In this document: positions 1 to 7,321 of the stretch, piece after piece | Layout: every line of letters begins with the position of its first letter | How positions within the stretch are numbered: the first letter of the stretch is position 1 | Source: Dietzia massiliensis | GTDB taxonomy: Bacteria > Actinomycetota > Actinomycetes > Mycobacteriales > Mycobacteriaceae | DNA length: 33,798 nt | NCBI RefSeq assembly: GCF_018390595.1 | Contig: NZ_JAHBAV010000030.1 | Location: 6,778-40,575, forward strand | Direction: 5' to 3' | Notes under the pieces: generated by a model | The model's input: only the letters and a program-made list of their open reading frames with translations | What the model was told of the DNA's origin: nothing | The model's database searches: none | Made by a program: the position numbers and the translations under genes

Positions 1-1
1 C

Positions 2-244
2 GGCCTGGTGGCGAGTGGTCACGTGGAGCGGACGATGCCGCCGGATGACCGGCGGGTGCGATTGGTGAGCCTGACGGAGAAGTCGCGCCGGATTGTGGAT
101 GAGGTGGTGACGGCGCGCGTCGGCCTCGCCGACTGGTTGTTCGAGGGATGTGACGACGACGAGCTGCAGGCGTTCGGGGCGGTCGCAGAAAAGTTGATCT
201 CGCGGATGAGCGGTCGGGCGCTGAGTCGGCTTCCCGAGCAGTGA
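2..244 (+). CDS. MarR-family regulator, C-terminal part
   Basis: This is the 3' end of a gene whose start lies before the window; about 80 residues remain. It begins inside the winged-helix wing, where the stretch PPDDRRVRLVSLTEKS matches the typical MarR form (P-x-DRR-x-x-x-VxLTEKG). A helical dimerisation tail follows. MarR proteins are dimeric DNA-binding regulators that usually respond to phenolic or lipophilic ligands. The target cannot be told from this fragment. The next gene converges on it, with only 19 bp between the stop codons. Confidence 0.85.
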   Translation, partial: GLVASGHVERTMPPDDRRVRLVSLTEKSRRIVDEVVTARVGLADWLFEGCDDDELQAFGAVAEKLISRMSGRALSRLPEQ

Positions 245-263
245 GCCGGGCCCGCTCGTTGGA

Positions 264-821
264 TCACGCAGTGCAGGCGTCGCAGCCGGTGTCCGCCCGG
301 TCGTATTCGACGAACCCGCGGGCGAGGTAGTTGGGGACAGCGGCGGGGGAGTCGTCGGCGCACGTGTGCAGCCACACGCGGCGGCAGCCCGGGACGTTCC
401 AGGCGATGCGGCAGACCTCGGAGAGGAACCAGCCGCCCAGGCCGCGGCCAGCGAAGGCGGGCAGGATGCCGAAGTAGACGATCTCCACGTCGACTCCGTC
501 ATCGTCGGACCCGGTCCCGCCCGCAGTGGCCGCGTCGGCTGCGCTGTCGCAGGGACTCATGCGCAGTTCCGCGTAGCCGACGACCTCGTCGCCCAGTCTC
601 GCGCGGAGGGTGCTGACGCACGGGTCGGAGCAATAGGAGACCCAGCGGCCCTGTGACCAGTCGAGGCGGTCGACCCAGTTCCAGTCGCTGCCGATCACGC
701 GGTACATCCGCTCGTTGAAGGCGGGCTCGGCGGGAAAGACGCGGGAGATCGTGAGATCTGCGCGATTGGTCGGGCGAAGCTGGTCCGCGGTGGTCTGCTG
801 AAGGTAGGTCACGCTGGTCAC
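264..821 (-). CDS. GNAT-family N-acetyltransferase
   Basis: A 185-residue acetyltransferase-like protein. The core reads IVYFGILPAFAGRGLGGWFL, the usual beta4-alpha3 acetyl-CoA-binding signature (V/I-x-x-x-x-Q/R-x-x-G-x-G/A) of GNAT enzymes. It is followed by a strand and the pattern NYLARGFVEYD near the C-terminus, typical of the family's last strands. An acidic Ala/Asp/Gly-rich insert precedes the core. The reading frame stays open upstream to a GTG at 881, but that would run through the terminator hairpin at 837-881. I therefore chose GTG 821, just after the hairpin; no strong ribosome site is visible. Substrate unknown. Confidence 0.8.
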   Translation of the reverse strand: MTSVTYLQQTTADQLRPTNRADLTISRVFPAEPAFNERMYRVIGSDWNWVDRLDWSQGRWVSYCSDPCVSTLRARLGDEVVGYAELRMSPCDSAADAATAGGTGSDDDGVDVEIVYFGILPAFAGRGLGGWFLSEVCRIAWNVPGCRRVWLHTCADDSPAAVPNYLARGFVEYDRADTGCDACTA

Positions 822-836
822 CGCCCCATTAGAACA

Positions 837-881
837 GTGCCGCCCTCTCCTACCCGGCTGTTGCGGGGGAGAGGGCGGCAC
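837..881 (-). terminator. Strong hairpin terminator for the 939-1843 operon
   Basis: Perfect 14-bp inverted repeat, arms 837-850 and 868-881, with a 17-nt loop. On the minus strand it lies 57 nt after the stop of the 939-1271 gene and is followed by a modest T-rich stretch (TGTTCTAAT). It separates that operon from the GNAT gene start at 821. Confidence 0.75.
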
Positions 882-938
882 GGCGATCAGCTCTGAGGCT
901 CAGTGACCATCTAGGCTTGGCGCGGCGTTCAACTTAGG

Positions 939-1271
939 TCAGTTGAAGGTGATGTAAGGGACACCCGGGATGTTCATGTTGTTGATCGACCCCGCAGCAG
1001 CGTCCTTGGCGTTATTCATCGCCTCATGAAAGGCATTCTCAATGCCGGTGGCAGCGTGCGGGTTGTTCGCTACGACGCCCGCCCCTGCCCCGAGGGCAGC
1101 CGATCCGCCAGCCGCGGCGCCGGTACCGACGATGCCCGCAGGGACGGCCCAAGCGGGAGCTGCGGCCACTGCCGCAGCCGCACCTGCCAAAGCGGGCGCG
1201 GCGGACGCGGCCCCGGCGGGCACGGCGGTGTTGGCGATCATCGTGGCAATGAGGATCGAGATCGGGTCCAT
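939..1271 (-). CDS. Small Ala/Gly-rich hydrophobic protein, unknown
   Basis: 110 residues, not recognised. An excellent ribosome site (GAAGGAGAAC, 4 nt before the ATG) shows it is a real gene. Residues 1 to about 70 are almost entirely Ala, Gly, Val and Pro, with repeated small-xxx-small spacing in the stretch GTGAAAGGSAALGAGAG, resembling a glycine-zipper membrane segment. The C-terminus (about residues 71-110) is polar and Asn-rich and ends PGVPYITFN. There is no cleavable signal peptide of the usual lysine/arginine-started kind. It lies 47 nt after the Pro-rich secreted protein gene on the same strand, and a hairpin in that gap (1304-1319) may tune relative expression. A membrane-inserting or cell-envelope role is inference only. 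Confidence 0.75.
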   Translation of the reverse strand: MDPISILIATMIANTAVPAGAASAAPALAGAAAAVAAAPAWAVPAGIVGTGAAAGGSAALGAGAGVVANNPHAATGIENAFHEAMNNAKDAAAGSINNMNIPGVPYITFN

Positions 1272-1318
1272 GCTAGTTCTCCTTCGATTTTTGTGATTAG
1301 CTCGCGGCCGGTTGGCCG

Positions 1319-1843
1319 CTAGCCGATATGGAGTTGCTTTGGCGGAATCGGCGCCTGCGGGATAATCCCCCCGCGGCCGCCGAGATCGATGGTGATCGTC
1401 TCGGGTGGCGCCGGTGCCGGTGCCGGTGCCGGTGCGGGCGCCGGCGCTGGTGGTGGCACAGGCTGCGGCGCGGGAGCTGGCGTGTACCGCGGCCGCACGG
1501 GTGGTTGTGCGGGCGCCACTGGCACGCGGACGGCGGGCGCGGGTGCAGGCGCCGGCCCGGTCGAGGGCTCCTCGGATGTCGAAGACTCCGGTGGCTTGGC
1601 ATCTACGCGGGCCGTCGACGTCGCCGGAGTCGATGTGGGCGCTGTGGACGTCGGGTCGGCCGTCGTCGGAGAGACCAAACCCGCTTGCGCGACGGAAGGA
1701 TCTGCGCGGTGGTTCGTGGATGCTGAGGCGGTAGCTTCAGTCATCCATGCGGTTCCCGCCCCTGCCGAGAACCCCAGCAATGCCAGGCCGGCCAGGACGA
1801 TGAGAGGAGCGGTGCGTCGGAGCAAGGCGGGCTTTGTGGCCAA
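1319..1843 (-). CDS. Exported Pro/Ala-rich envelope protein, unknown
   Basis: 174 residues starting at a TTG. The choice rests on a strong ribosome site (GAAGGAG, 6 nt upstream) and on the signal sequence it yields: a basic start (KPALLRR), then a hydrophobic core (PLIVLAGLALLGF) to about residue 35. The mature part is Ser/Thr-rich (about 38-95) and then dominated by Pro-Ala repeats (about 96-145), encoded in part by four GCCGGT units. It ends in a short conserved-looking tail with IDLGGRGG. Such Pro-Ala spacers usually cross the cell wall. No catalytic domain is visible. It is first in an operon with the 110-residue hydrophobic protein. Confidence 0.75.
   Translation of the reverse strand: MATKPALLRRTAPLIVLAGLALLGFSAGAGTAWMTEATASASTNHRADPSVAQAGLVSPTTADPTSTAPTSTPATSTARVDAKPPESSTSEEPSTGPAPAPAPAVRVPVAPAQPPVRPRYTPAPAPQPVPPPAPAPAPAPAPAPAPPETITIDLGGRGGIIPQAPIPPKQLHIG
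1410..1433. repeat. GCCGGT hexamer repeat, four copies
   Basis: Four exact GCCGGT units inside the Pro-rich gene, encoding alternating Pro-Ala on the minus strand. Degenerate copies extend to about 1460. This is coding low complexity, and it could vary in length by slippage. Confidence 0.8.
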
Positions 1844-2171
1844 CGAAAACTCCTTCAGTGGACCGGAAGGGGTCCGGGTGGCCCCTCGACTCGCGTGAGC
1901 CGCTCAGCTCATGCGGCGTGAACGCTAAGGGGCGCCACAACGCCGCTCAACGTTTTGCTCCCTAAGTAGCCGATGGCTCCGTCGACGTCCTGACCTGCTG
2001 ATATGTCGCCAATCTCGTGGAAAGCAGAAAACTGCTGGTAGCGGGATTGCGGATGTCACCTTCCGTCACATGCGGGCAAAGTGAAGATATATCTAGGTGT
2101 GTGCGAGGTCACGCCGGAGGAGCGTCGGCGAGACCAGTTGCGAGGTCGCTCGAGATCCGTAGGATCGCGGC
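1844..2171. promoter_or_regulatory. Divergent intergenic region, DJ-1 gene / Pro-rich gene
   Basis: 328 bp without a supportable gene, visibly more A/T-rich than its surroundings. For the minus-strand TTG gene a TAGCGT -10-like box lies in the complement of about 1924-1930. Toward the plus-strand DJ-1 gene there is a 10-bp palindrome AGATATATCT at 2085-2094, which could be a -10 region or operator. A small AGCAG/CTGCT hairpin occurs near 2024-2037. No experimentally known motif was recognised. Confidence 0.35.
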
Positions 2172-2870
2172 ATGGCGAACGTACTGATGATCCTGTCCGC
2201 AGCAGACCACTGGACTCTCAAGGACGGTTCCCAGCACCCGACGGGCTTCTGGGCCGAGGAGTTCGTGGCCCCCTACGAGGTGTTCACCGACGCCGGGTGG
2301 TCCGTCACCGTGGCCACGCCGGGCGGCCGCACTCCGTCCGTCGACCAGGTGAGCCTCGACGAGGGCGCCGGCGACCCGGAGACCCTGCAGCACGTCCGGG
2401 CCTCCCTCGACCGTCTCGCGCAGGTCCTCGAGGCGCCGACCGACCTGGCCAGCGTCGACCACAACGACTTCGACGTGGTGTTCTACCCCGGCGGGCACGG
2501 CCCGATGGAGGACCTCTCCGTGGACCAGACCTCCGGCGCGATCCTCCGGGACCGCGTGAGCGAAGGTAAGCACGTCGCGCTTCTGTGCCACGCGCCGGCC
2601 GCGGTGCTCGCCGCATCCGACGATCCGGCCTCCTCGCCGTTCGCGGGCTACAAGATGACGGGGTTCTCCAACGACGAGGAGGAGCAGGTCGGCCTGGCCG
2701 CCAACGCGCCCTGGTTGCTCGAGGACAAGCTGGTCGAGCTGGGCGCCGACTACTCCAAGGCCACCGAGCCCTGGGGATCGCACGTCGTGGTTGACCGCAA
2801 CGTCTACACCGGCCAGAACCCGCAGTCCTCTGAGGAACTTGCCAAGCGGATCGTGGCCGACCTCGGCTGA
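2172..2870 (+). CDS. DJ-1/PfpI-family protein (Hsp31-like)
   Basis: 232 residues, the usual length for the class I glutamine-amidotransferase-like DJ-1/PfpI superfamily. Seen in the sequence: the nucleophile elbow ALLCHAPAAVL with Cys139-His140, the preceding FYPGGHGPMEDL loop that shapes the oxyanion hole, and an early Glu pair (29-30) in GFWAEE, where family members place the acidic partner of the cysteine. Relatives act as glyoxalase III/deglycase, chaperone or general stress proteins in the cytosol. The long spacing between strands fits the HchA/YDR533C branch. The specific reaction is inferred, not shown. It begins with ATG after a weak AGGATC site. A decayed alpha/beta-hydrolase gene follows 4 nt later. 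Confidence 0.9.
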   Translation: MANVLMILSAADHWTLKDGSQHPTGFWAEEFVAPYEVFTDAGWSVTVATPGGRTPSVDQVSLDEGAGDPETLQHVRASLDRLAQVLEAPTDLASVDHNDFDVVFYPGGHGPMEDLSVDQTSGAILRDRVSEGKHVALLCHAPAAVLAASDDPASSPFAGYKMTGFSNDEEEQVGLAANAPWLLEDKLVELGADYSKATEPWGSHVVVDRNVYTGQNPQSSEELAKRIVADLG

Positions 2871-2874
2871 TCCG

Positions 2875-3507
2875 ATGCCGATGAACCACATCGCCGACCG
2901 CGACACCGTCATCGATGGCCACCGGATCCGGTTCGGCATACACGGCGAGGGCGAACCCGTCGTCCTCAACCACAAAACGCCCTCCTCGTCGGACATCTAG
3001 CGGTCGTGGTGCCCGGTCGCACCGAGGCCGGGTACCGCACCCACGTCTTCGACCTGCTGGGCTACGGGCTGTCCGAGCGACCGGCGGACCCGGAGGTCGA
3101 CACCTCGATCACCGGGCAGGTCGCCGTGCTGGACGGCCTGCTGGAGGAGTGGGGGCTGGACACGTTCCACCTGGTCGCCCACGACATCGGCGGCGGGATC
3201 GCAACTTCGACTCGGACGCGCTCGACGTGTACCTCGACTTCATCAGCGGGCCGATCGGCCAACCCAGCTTCTTCCGGCACCAGGTCGCCCACTACGACCC
3301 GCGGCACACGCTCGAGATCTCCGATCAGCTGGACCGGCTGGGTCAGGTGCCGGTGCAACTGCTGTGGGGCGCCGGCTGCAGGCCGCGGTCCCGGGCAGCG
3401 GCCTGCGACTCATCGAGCGGTGCGGGCACTTCGCGCCCGAAGAGCGGCCGGCCGAGGTGGCCGAGGGGATCGTCGACTTTCTCCGGAGGGTATCCGGGCG
3501 AGTGTGA
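2875..3507 (+). pseudogene. Degraded alpha/beta-hydrolase gene
   Basis: Pieces of one alpha/beta-hydrolase are spread over three frames. 2875-3000 gives the start and the region of the HGTP oxyanion motif, but the Gly is replaced (HKTP) and a TAG at 2998-3000 stands where a Trp codon is expected. After a one-base loss near 3007 the second frame continues through FDLLGYGLSERP and the HDIGGG region to about 3199. Part of the cap domain is then missing, and a third frame resumes at about 3200 (ALDVYLDFISGP, HYDPRHTLEISD, VQLLWGA). A further deletion near 3370 removes the acid-loop region, and the final piece carries IERCGHFAPEERP to the stop at 3505-3507. One nonsense change, one indel and two deletions make it non-functional. 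Confidence 0.85.
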
Positions 3508-3574
3508 GCCGGCGCGGGCCGGCGTTACAGTCCGACGCGGCGGCCCGGCGCGCAAGCCCGCGGCAGCCCGTCGC

Positions 3575-4561
3575 TCAGGCCGCGGGTTCGGCCCGGGCGT
3601 CTTCTGCGCGGCCGTAGCGACCGGCCAGCCACGCGCACACGATCAACTGGATCTGGTGGAACAGCATGAGCGGCAGCACCATGAGGCCGATCGGCTGTCC
3701 GACGAACAGCACGGCCGCCATCGGTAGCCCGGTGGCCAGCGACTTCTTGGAGCCGCAGAACTGCACGACCCGCTTGTCGCGGTCCTCGAAGCGCAGGGCG
3801 CGGGAGGCGAGCTCGGTCAGGCCCAGCACCACCGCGAGCAGGACGCAGCACGCCACGAGCAGCCACGCGAGCTCGGCCGCTCCGATCGTCGACCAGATCC
3901 CGTCGGCGACCCCCTCGGAGAACGCCGCGTAGACCACCAGCACGATGACGGTCTTGTCGAACAGCGCGATCCTCGGGATCCTGCGGATGACGGGCAGGAC
4001 CCACCGCCGCAGCAACTGACCCACCACGAACGGCAGCAGCAGCTGCAACGCGATCGACCCCACCGAGTCCCACGTGATGACCACCGACCCGTCCGTGGTC
4101 ATGAGGGCGAAGACCAGCAGGGGAGTGACGAACACGCCCAGCAGGTTGGACACCGACGCCGACACCACGGCGGCGCTGACGTGCCCGCGCGCGATCGCCA
4201 CGAACGTGATGGAGGACTGCACGGTCGACGGGACCAGCGTGAGGAACAGGAACCCCGCGGCGAGCGCCGGGCCGAGCACGGGCGTGAGGATCCACTGCCC
4301 GAGCAGGCCGAGCAGCGGGAACAGCAGGAATGTCGCCACGAGCACCACCGAGTGCAGCCGCCAGTGCGTGAGGCCGACCAGCAGCTCGCGCGGCTCGAGT
4401 CGCGCGCCGTAGAGGAAGAACAGCACGGCGATGCCGATGGTCGTCACCCAGTCGAGGGCGTCGGCCGCACCGCCGGTGGCGGGCAGGAACGCGGCGACGA
4501 CCACCGCGGCCAGGATCGCCAGGATGAACGGCTCGATCCGGAGACGACGCAGAAGGCCCAT
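3575..4561 (-). CDS. BASS/SBF-type transporter (YfeH-like)
   Basis: 328 residues with about nine to ten hydrophobic helices from residue 10 to 315, the size of the bile acid:sodium symporter (BASS) superfamily. The motifs LVPSTVQSSITF in the middle and FCGSKKSLATGLPMA near residue 270 are characteristic of the YfeH/Rch1 branch. That branch is a family of inner-membrane proteins whose physiological solute is mostly unknown and which are not proven bile-acid carriers. It starts at ATG 4561 after an AGGGGG stretch. It is divergent from the DUF202 pair, with only 50 bp between, and convergent with the decayed hydrolase gene. The ion coupling and substrate are not readable from sequence. Confidence 0.88.
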   Translation of the reverse strand: MGLLRRLRIEPFILAILAAVVVAAFLPATGGAADALDWVTTIGIAVLFFLYGARLEPRELLVGLTHWRLHSVVLVATFLLFPLLGLLGQWILTPVLGPALAAGFLFLTLVPSTVQSSITFVAIARGHVSAAVVSASVSNLLGVFVTPLLVFALMTTDGSVVITWDSVGSIALQLLLPFVVGQLLRRWVLPVIRRIPRIALFDKTVIVLVVYAAFSEGVADGIWSTIGAAELAWLLVACCVLLAVVLGLTELASRALRFEDRDKRVVQFCGSKKSLATGLPMAAVLFVGQPIGLMVLPLMLFHQIQLIVCAWLAGRYGRAEDARAEPAA

Positions 4562-4599
4562 CCCCCTATTGCATCACTCCCGCCGCGCGGGGCGCCCGA

Positions 4600-4632
4600 T
4601 AGGCTCGGGTCATGACGGAGCAGGCCGGATGA
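4600..4632 (+). promoter_or_regulatory. Leaderless promoter with six-codon leader ORF
   Basis: TAGGCT (4600-4605), a TANNNT -10 box, is followed after 6 nt by ATG 4612, the spacing of a leaderless start. That ATG opens a six-codon frame (MTEQAG) whose TGA (4630-4632) overlaps the ATG (4629-4631) of the DUF202 gene. The first 12 nt of the leader and of the real gene are identical, so the leader looks like a 17-bp duplication of the gene start. Promoter and translation use are inferred. Confidence 0.5.
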
Positions 4633-5003
4633 CGGAGCAGGGATGGCGGCCCAGGGCGCTGCGGGACGGCGAGGAGCCGGACCCGCGCTTCACGCTCGCC
4701 AACGAGCGCACGTTCCTGGCCTGGATCCGCACGAGCCTCGGGCTGACGGCCGGGGCGGTGGCGCTGGAGGCGTTCGCGGGCGACGAGATCCCGGAGATCA
4801 TCCGCACCCCGCTCGCGTGCATCCTGTTGGTGCTGGCCGGGTTGCTGGCGATCGTGGCGTTCCGGCGCTGGATCCGGATCGAGTCGGCCATGCGACACCA
4901 GCGGCCGCTGCCCATGCCGCAGGCGTCGATCCTGCTGGTCCTGGGCATCGCGGCGGGTGCGGTGGTGCTCATCGTGGCGATCCTCAGCGGGACCTTCGGG
5001 TGA
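4629..5003 (+). CDS. DUF202 membrane protein (YidH-like)
   Basis: 124 residues. The N-terminal cytosolic segment carries LANERTFLAWIRTSLGLTAG, the diagnostic DUF202 signature (xERTxLAWxRTxL), leading straight into the first of three transmembrane helices (about residues 35-52, 61-78 and 98-120). The family includes E. coli YidH and the yeast Vtc1-like helix bundle; its bacterial function is not established. I preferred ATG 4629 over the upstream in-phase ATGs because of the ATGA overlap with the leader and because the domain begins right after it. It overlaps the next DUF202 gene by GTGA, so the two are probably translated together and may form a hetero-oligomer. Confidence 0.87.
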   Translation: MTEQGWRPRALRDGEEPDPRFTLANERTFLAWIRTSLGLTAGAVALEAFAGDEIPEIIRTPLACILLVLAGLLAIVAFRRWIRIESAMRHQRPLPMPQASILLVLGIAAGAVVLIVAILSGTFG

Positions 5004-5371
5004 CCTCTCCGCGCCCGCGCCGCATCGGCGTGGAGCCCGCTGCGGTTCCGCCCGACGCCGGGCTCCAGTCCGAGCGCACCAGCCTGTCGTGGGCCCGCAC
5101 CTGGGCCGTGGTGGCGGTGAACATCATCCTCGTCGCCAAGCTGGTCGGGGAGTTGTCGTGGGCGTGGGCGGCCGCGTTCTCGGCGCTCGTGGTGGCCCCG
5201 CTGCTGGCCCTGTTGCGGGTGCAGCGTCGGCACGAGCAGCGGGTGGACCGGTTTGTCCGCGCGGGCGAGGTCGAGCAGACGCAGACCCGTCACAACATCG
5301 GGCTGGTGGCCCTGGTGATCGTGATCGCCGCCTGCGGGCTCGTCGCGATCGTGGTGACGTCCCTGCGGTGA
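5000..5371 (+). CDS. Second DUF202 membrane protein (YidG-like)
   Basis: 123 residues from a GTG that overlaps the preceding stop as GTGA. GLQSERTSLSWARTWAVV repeats the DUF202 signature; it is followed by a second helix, a basic loop (RVQRRHEQRVDRFVRAGE) and a last helix (GLVALVIVIAACGLVAIVV). The tandem arrangement of two divergent DUF202 genes matches yidH-yidG of enterobacteria, where they are likewise adjacent. This supports a heteromeric membrane complex, although no activity is known. The pair ends in a convergent gap that holds the 5459-5510 hairpin. Confidence 0.85.
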   Translation: MTSPRPRRIGVEPAAVPPDAGLQSERTSLSWARTWAVVAVNIILVAKLVGELSWAWAAAFSALVVAPLLALLRVQRRHEQRVDRFVRAGEVEQTQTRHNIGLVALVIVIAACGLVAIVVTSLR

Positions 5372-5437
5372 CCCGCTCGGGCGTCGCGCCTCGCCGATCA
5401 CCCTCCCGGGCGCCCTGGGGACAGGCCTCCGCGGGTG

Positions 5438-5510
5438 TGGACGTAGTAATGGAGGGAATGGACGTAACCATGTCGGCGAAATGGCCTCCAGACCAACATG
5501 GTTACGTCCA
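5438..5510. repeat. Inverted repeat element in convergent gap
   Basis: A perfect 15-bp inverted repeat, TGGACGTAACCATGT at 5459-5473 and its complement at 5496-5510, with a 22-nt loop. A diverged direct copy (TGGACGTAGTAATGG) sits just upstream at about 5438-5452. It lies between the convergent DUF202 and hemerythrin genes and is less GC-rich than flanking DNA. It could be a bidirectional terminator, but the arms lack the usual GC-rich stem with T-tract. A protein site or a dispersed genomic repeat is equally possible. The remaining 5372-5572 sequence shows nothing else. Confidence 0.6.
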
Positions 5511-5572
5511 AATCCGTGCCCGCGCCGCGCGGCGCCGAGCCGAGCATCGCCGCAGCCGCGTCGCCCCTCGCC

Positions 5573-6142
5573 TCAGGTGTTCTTCATGCGCCCGCTCAGG
5601 GCGTCACGCAGCCGGTCGACCATGCCGACGCCCGCGCCGACAGTCTTGTGGAACAGCTCGGAGTGGGGGGCGCTGGGGTGCGGCCGCGTGGGGGCGACCT
5701 GCTTGGCGGCCTCGACCTTGCGTCCCAGGTCGAGCAGCGTGTCCTTCGACAGGTGCTCGCGCAGCTTGGGGAACTGGTCGGACTCCTCGTCGTCGGCGTG
5801 GTGGTCGAGCAGGCCCTTGAGCTCGCGGACGAGGCCCATGAACTCGGCTTCCTGCGCGTCGACGTTCTCGAGCTTCTTCATCACCACGACGATCTCGTCG
5901 TGCTCTTCCTTGTCGTGCTCGACCTCGTCCTTGCCGCCGGGGATCTCGCGCTCCATGACGGGGTAGACGAACATCTCCTCGGCCACGGAGTGGCGCATGA
6001 CCTCGGCGGTGACGGCGTCGGCGAGGGCGCGACGCTCGGCGGGGTCGGTGGTGGCCTCGATCTGGTCGAGGAGCTCGATCATCTCGCGGTGATCGGCGGT
6101 GAGGATCTCGGTGACGTCCCGGGTCGTGTCTGTGGCGGCCAT
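5573..6142 (-). CDS. Hemerythrin-like HHE-domain protein
   Basis: 189 residues. Residues about 10-135 form the four-helix hemerythrin HHE fold. Candidate diiron ligands fall at the expected helix positions: His18 in TADHREM, His51 and Glu55 in RHSVAEEM, His76/His81 in EHDKEEHDE, and His114/His115 with Glu119 in LLDHHADDEE. The C-terminal part (about 145-189) is a short basic tail without a known domain. Proteins of this group bind O2 or take part in oxidative and nitrosative stress responses; which applies here is unknown. The ribosome site GGAAGGAG is very good, supporting ATG 6142. It lies downstream of the MarR-SdpI unit on the same strand. Confidence 0.9.
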   Translation of the reverse strand: MAATDTTRDVTEILTADHREMIELLDQIEATTDPAERRALADAVTAEVMRHSVAEEMFVYPVMEREIPGGKDEVEHDKEEHDEIVVVMKKLENVDAQEAEFMGLVRELKGLLDHHADDEESDQFPKLREHLSKDTLLDLGRKVEAAKQVAPTRPHPSAPHSELFHKTVGAGVGMVDRLRDALSGRMKNT

Positions 6143-6218
6143 GTCGGTCTCCTTCCACGGTGGTGACTGATGTGTCCCACACCGTAGGGGCGACCGTGGG
6201 GTCGGTCCACCGGTCCGC

Positions 6219-6809
6219 TCAGCGGGTGGCGCTCTCCGTCTCGCACATGCCCTGGAGGGCGCACGAGCCGCATCCGCCGGTGACGCCGCAGTCGGCGGCG
6301 GGGTCGCCGGGGGCGCCGGAGCCTGCGTCGGCGGGGGAGCAGGTGCCGGCGGGGGGGTCGCCGGACGAGCCGCCCGCGCACCCGGTGTCGGCGGTGTCGG
6401 TGCCGGAGTGGCCGCCGCAACCGTCGGGGCCGCAACCGCATCCGCCCTGGTCGCCGTCTTCGCTGGCGGCCCAGATCGCCGCCGCGCGTGCCCCGGCGAG
6501 GCCGGCGACGCTGAGCAGGGCGAGGGAGCCGACGAGGGAGACGACGACGACGAGGCCGCCCACCCATCCGCCGATCAGTCCCAGGGCGAGCGCACCGAGC
6601 AGGAGCACGAGACCGGAGCCGAGGAACGCGGGTCCGGCGGCCCGGTTGGCGAGCTCCCACGCCTCGGGGGAGCGGCGGGTCTCCGGGGTGCGCACGCCCA
6701 GGACCCCGTTGCCGGGGAGCTTGCCGGCCAGGGCGGCGACGCCGGTTCCGGCGATGACGAGGGCGAGCCCTGCGAGGAGCACCACGACCACCACGGACAC
6801 TGCGTTCAC
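6219..6809 (-). CDS. SdpI-family membrane protein with Cys-rich tail
   Basis: 196 residues. Residues 1-110 contain about three membrane helices and the loop NGVLGVRTPETRRSPEAWELANR, the typical SdpI-family signature between the first two helices. Bacillus SdpI is an immunity protein against the SdpC toxin, but most family members are uncharacterised. From about residue 118 a Gly-rich tail carries nine cysteines in clusters (CGCGPDGC, CGVTGGCGSCALQGMC). This is unusual and suggests metal binding or disulfide cross-linking. Translation starts at a GTG overlapping the stop of the MarR gene (GTGA), so the two are coupled. No sdpC-like toxin is nearby, so immunity is not implied. Confidence 0.8.
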   Translation of the reverse strand: MNAVSVVVVVLLAGLALVIAGTGVAALAGKLPGNGVLGVRTPETRRSPEAWELANRAAGPAFLGSGLVLLLGALALGLIGGWVGGLVVVVSLVGSLALLSVAGLAGARAAAIWAASEDGDQGGCGCGPDGCGGHSGTDTADTGCAGGSSGDPPAGTCSPADAGSGAPGDPAADCGVTGGCGSCALQGMCETESATR

Positions 6810-7321
6810 GCCCCTGAGGGTACGCCCGCGACGGCGGATCGCCGAGTCGCCTCAGCCCCGTCCGCGCCCCGTACCTTGGCGAGAAGTCGGGCGAGCTCCC
6901 GCTTGTCCTCCTCGCCGAGGCGGTCGAGGAACACCCGACGCACGGTGGCGACGTGGTCCGGGGCGGCCTGCTCGATGGCGCGCATCCCCTCGTCGGTGGC
7001 GGAGACGAACGCTCCCCGGCCGTCCTCGGGGCAGGCGGTCCGCTGCACGAGGCCGCGTTTGATCATGCGGCTCACCTGGTGAGAGAGCCGGCTGCGCTCC
7101 CACATGAGGACGTCGGCGAGGGCGGTCATGCGCTGCGGGCCGTCCGCCTCGCTGAGGTACACGAGGACCTCGAACTCGGGCTCGGTCAGGTCGGAGGACG
7201 CCTTGAGGTCCCGCTGGATCTCGAGGTGGAGGCGGCCCTGGACAGCGAGGTAGTCCCGCCACAGGGCCTTCTCCTCGCTGTCCAGCCATCGCACCTGGTG
7301 ATTCCGAGCCTGATCTGCCAT
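6806..7321 (-). CDS. MarR-family transcriptional regulator
   Basis: 171 residues. The winged helix-turn-helix runs from about residue 45 to 115: DLTEPEFEVLVYLSEADGPQ, then the recognition region RMTALADVLMWERSRLSHQ, then the wing RTACPEDGRGAFVSATDEG. Flanking helices form the dimer interface. I chose ATG 7321 rather than the upstream frame extension because a TATAGT -10 box ends 7 nt before it, as in a leaderless mRNA, and the domain alignment begins there. The gene is divergent from doxX, a frequent MarR target, and is translationally coupled to the SdpI-like gene. Control of both is the likely role. Confidence 0.88.
   Translation of the reverse strand: MADQARNHQVRWLDSEEKALWRDYLAVQGRLHLEIQRDLKASSDLTEPEFEVLVYLSEADGPQRMTALADVLMWERSRLSHQVSRMIKRGLVQRTACPEDGRGAFVSATDEGMRAIEQAAPDHVATVRRVFLDRLGEEDKRELARLLAKVRGADGAEATRRSAVAGVPSGA

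Noticed and set aside
822..881. Earlier GTG start for the GNAT gene
   Set aside because: It would place the start codon inside a perfect terminator hairpin and add a Pro/Arg-rich stretch with no domain.
1399..1460. Tandem repeat as a CRISPR or VNTR locus
   Set aside because: Six-base units without spacers, fully explained by Pro-Ala coding.
4023..4295. Alternative minus-strand frame through the BASS transporter
   Set aside because: Arg/Gly-rich shadow frame; the transporter frame has helices and family motifs.
6219..6809. SdpI toxin-immunity system
   Set aside because: No SdpA, SdpB or SdpC-like genes nearby; most SdpI-family proteins are not immunity proteins.
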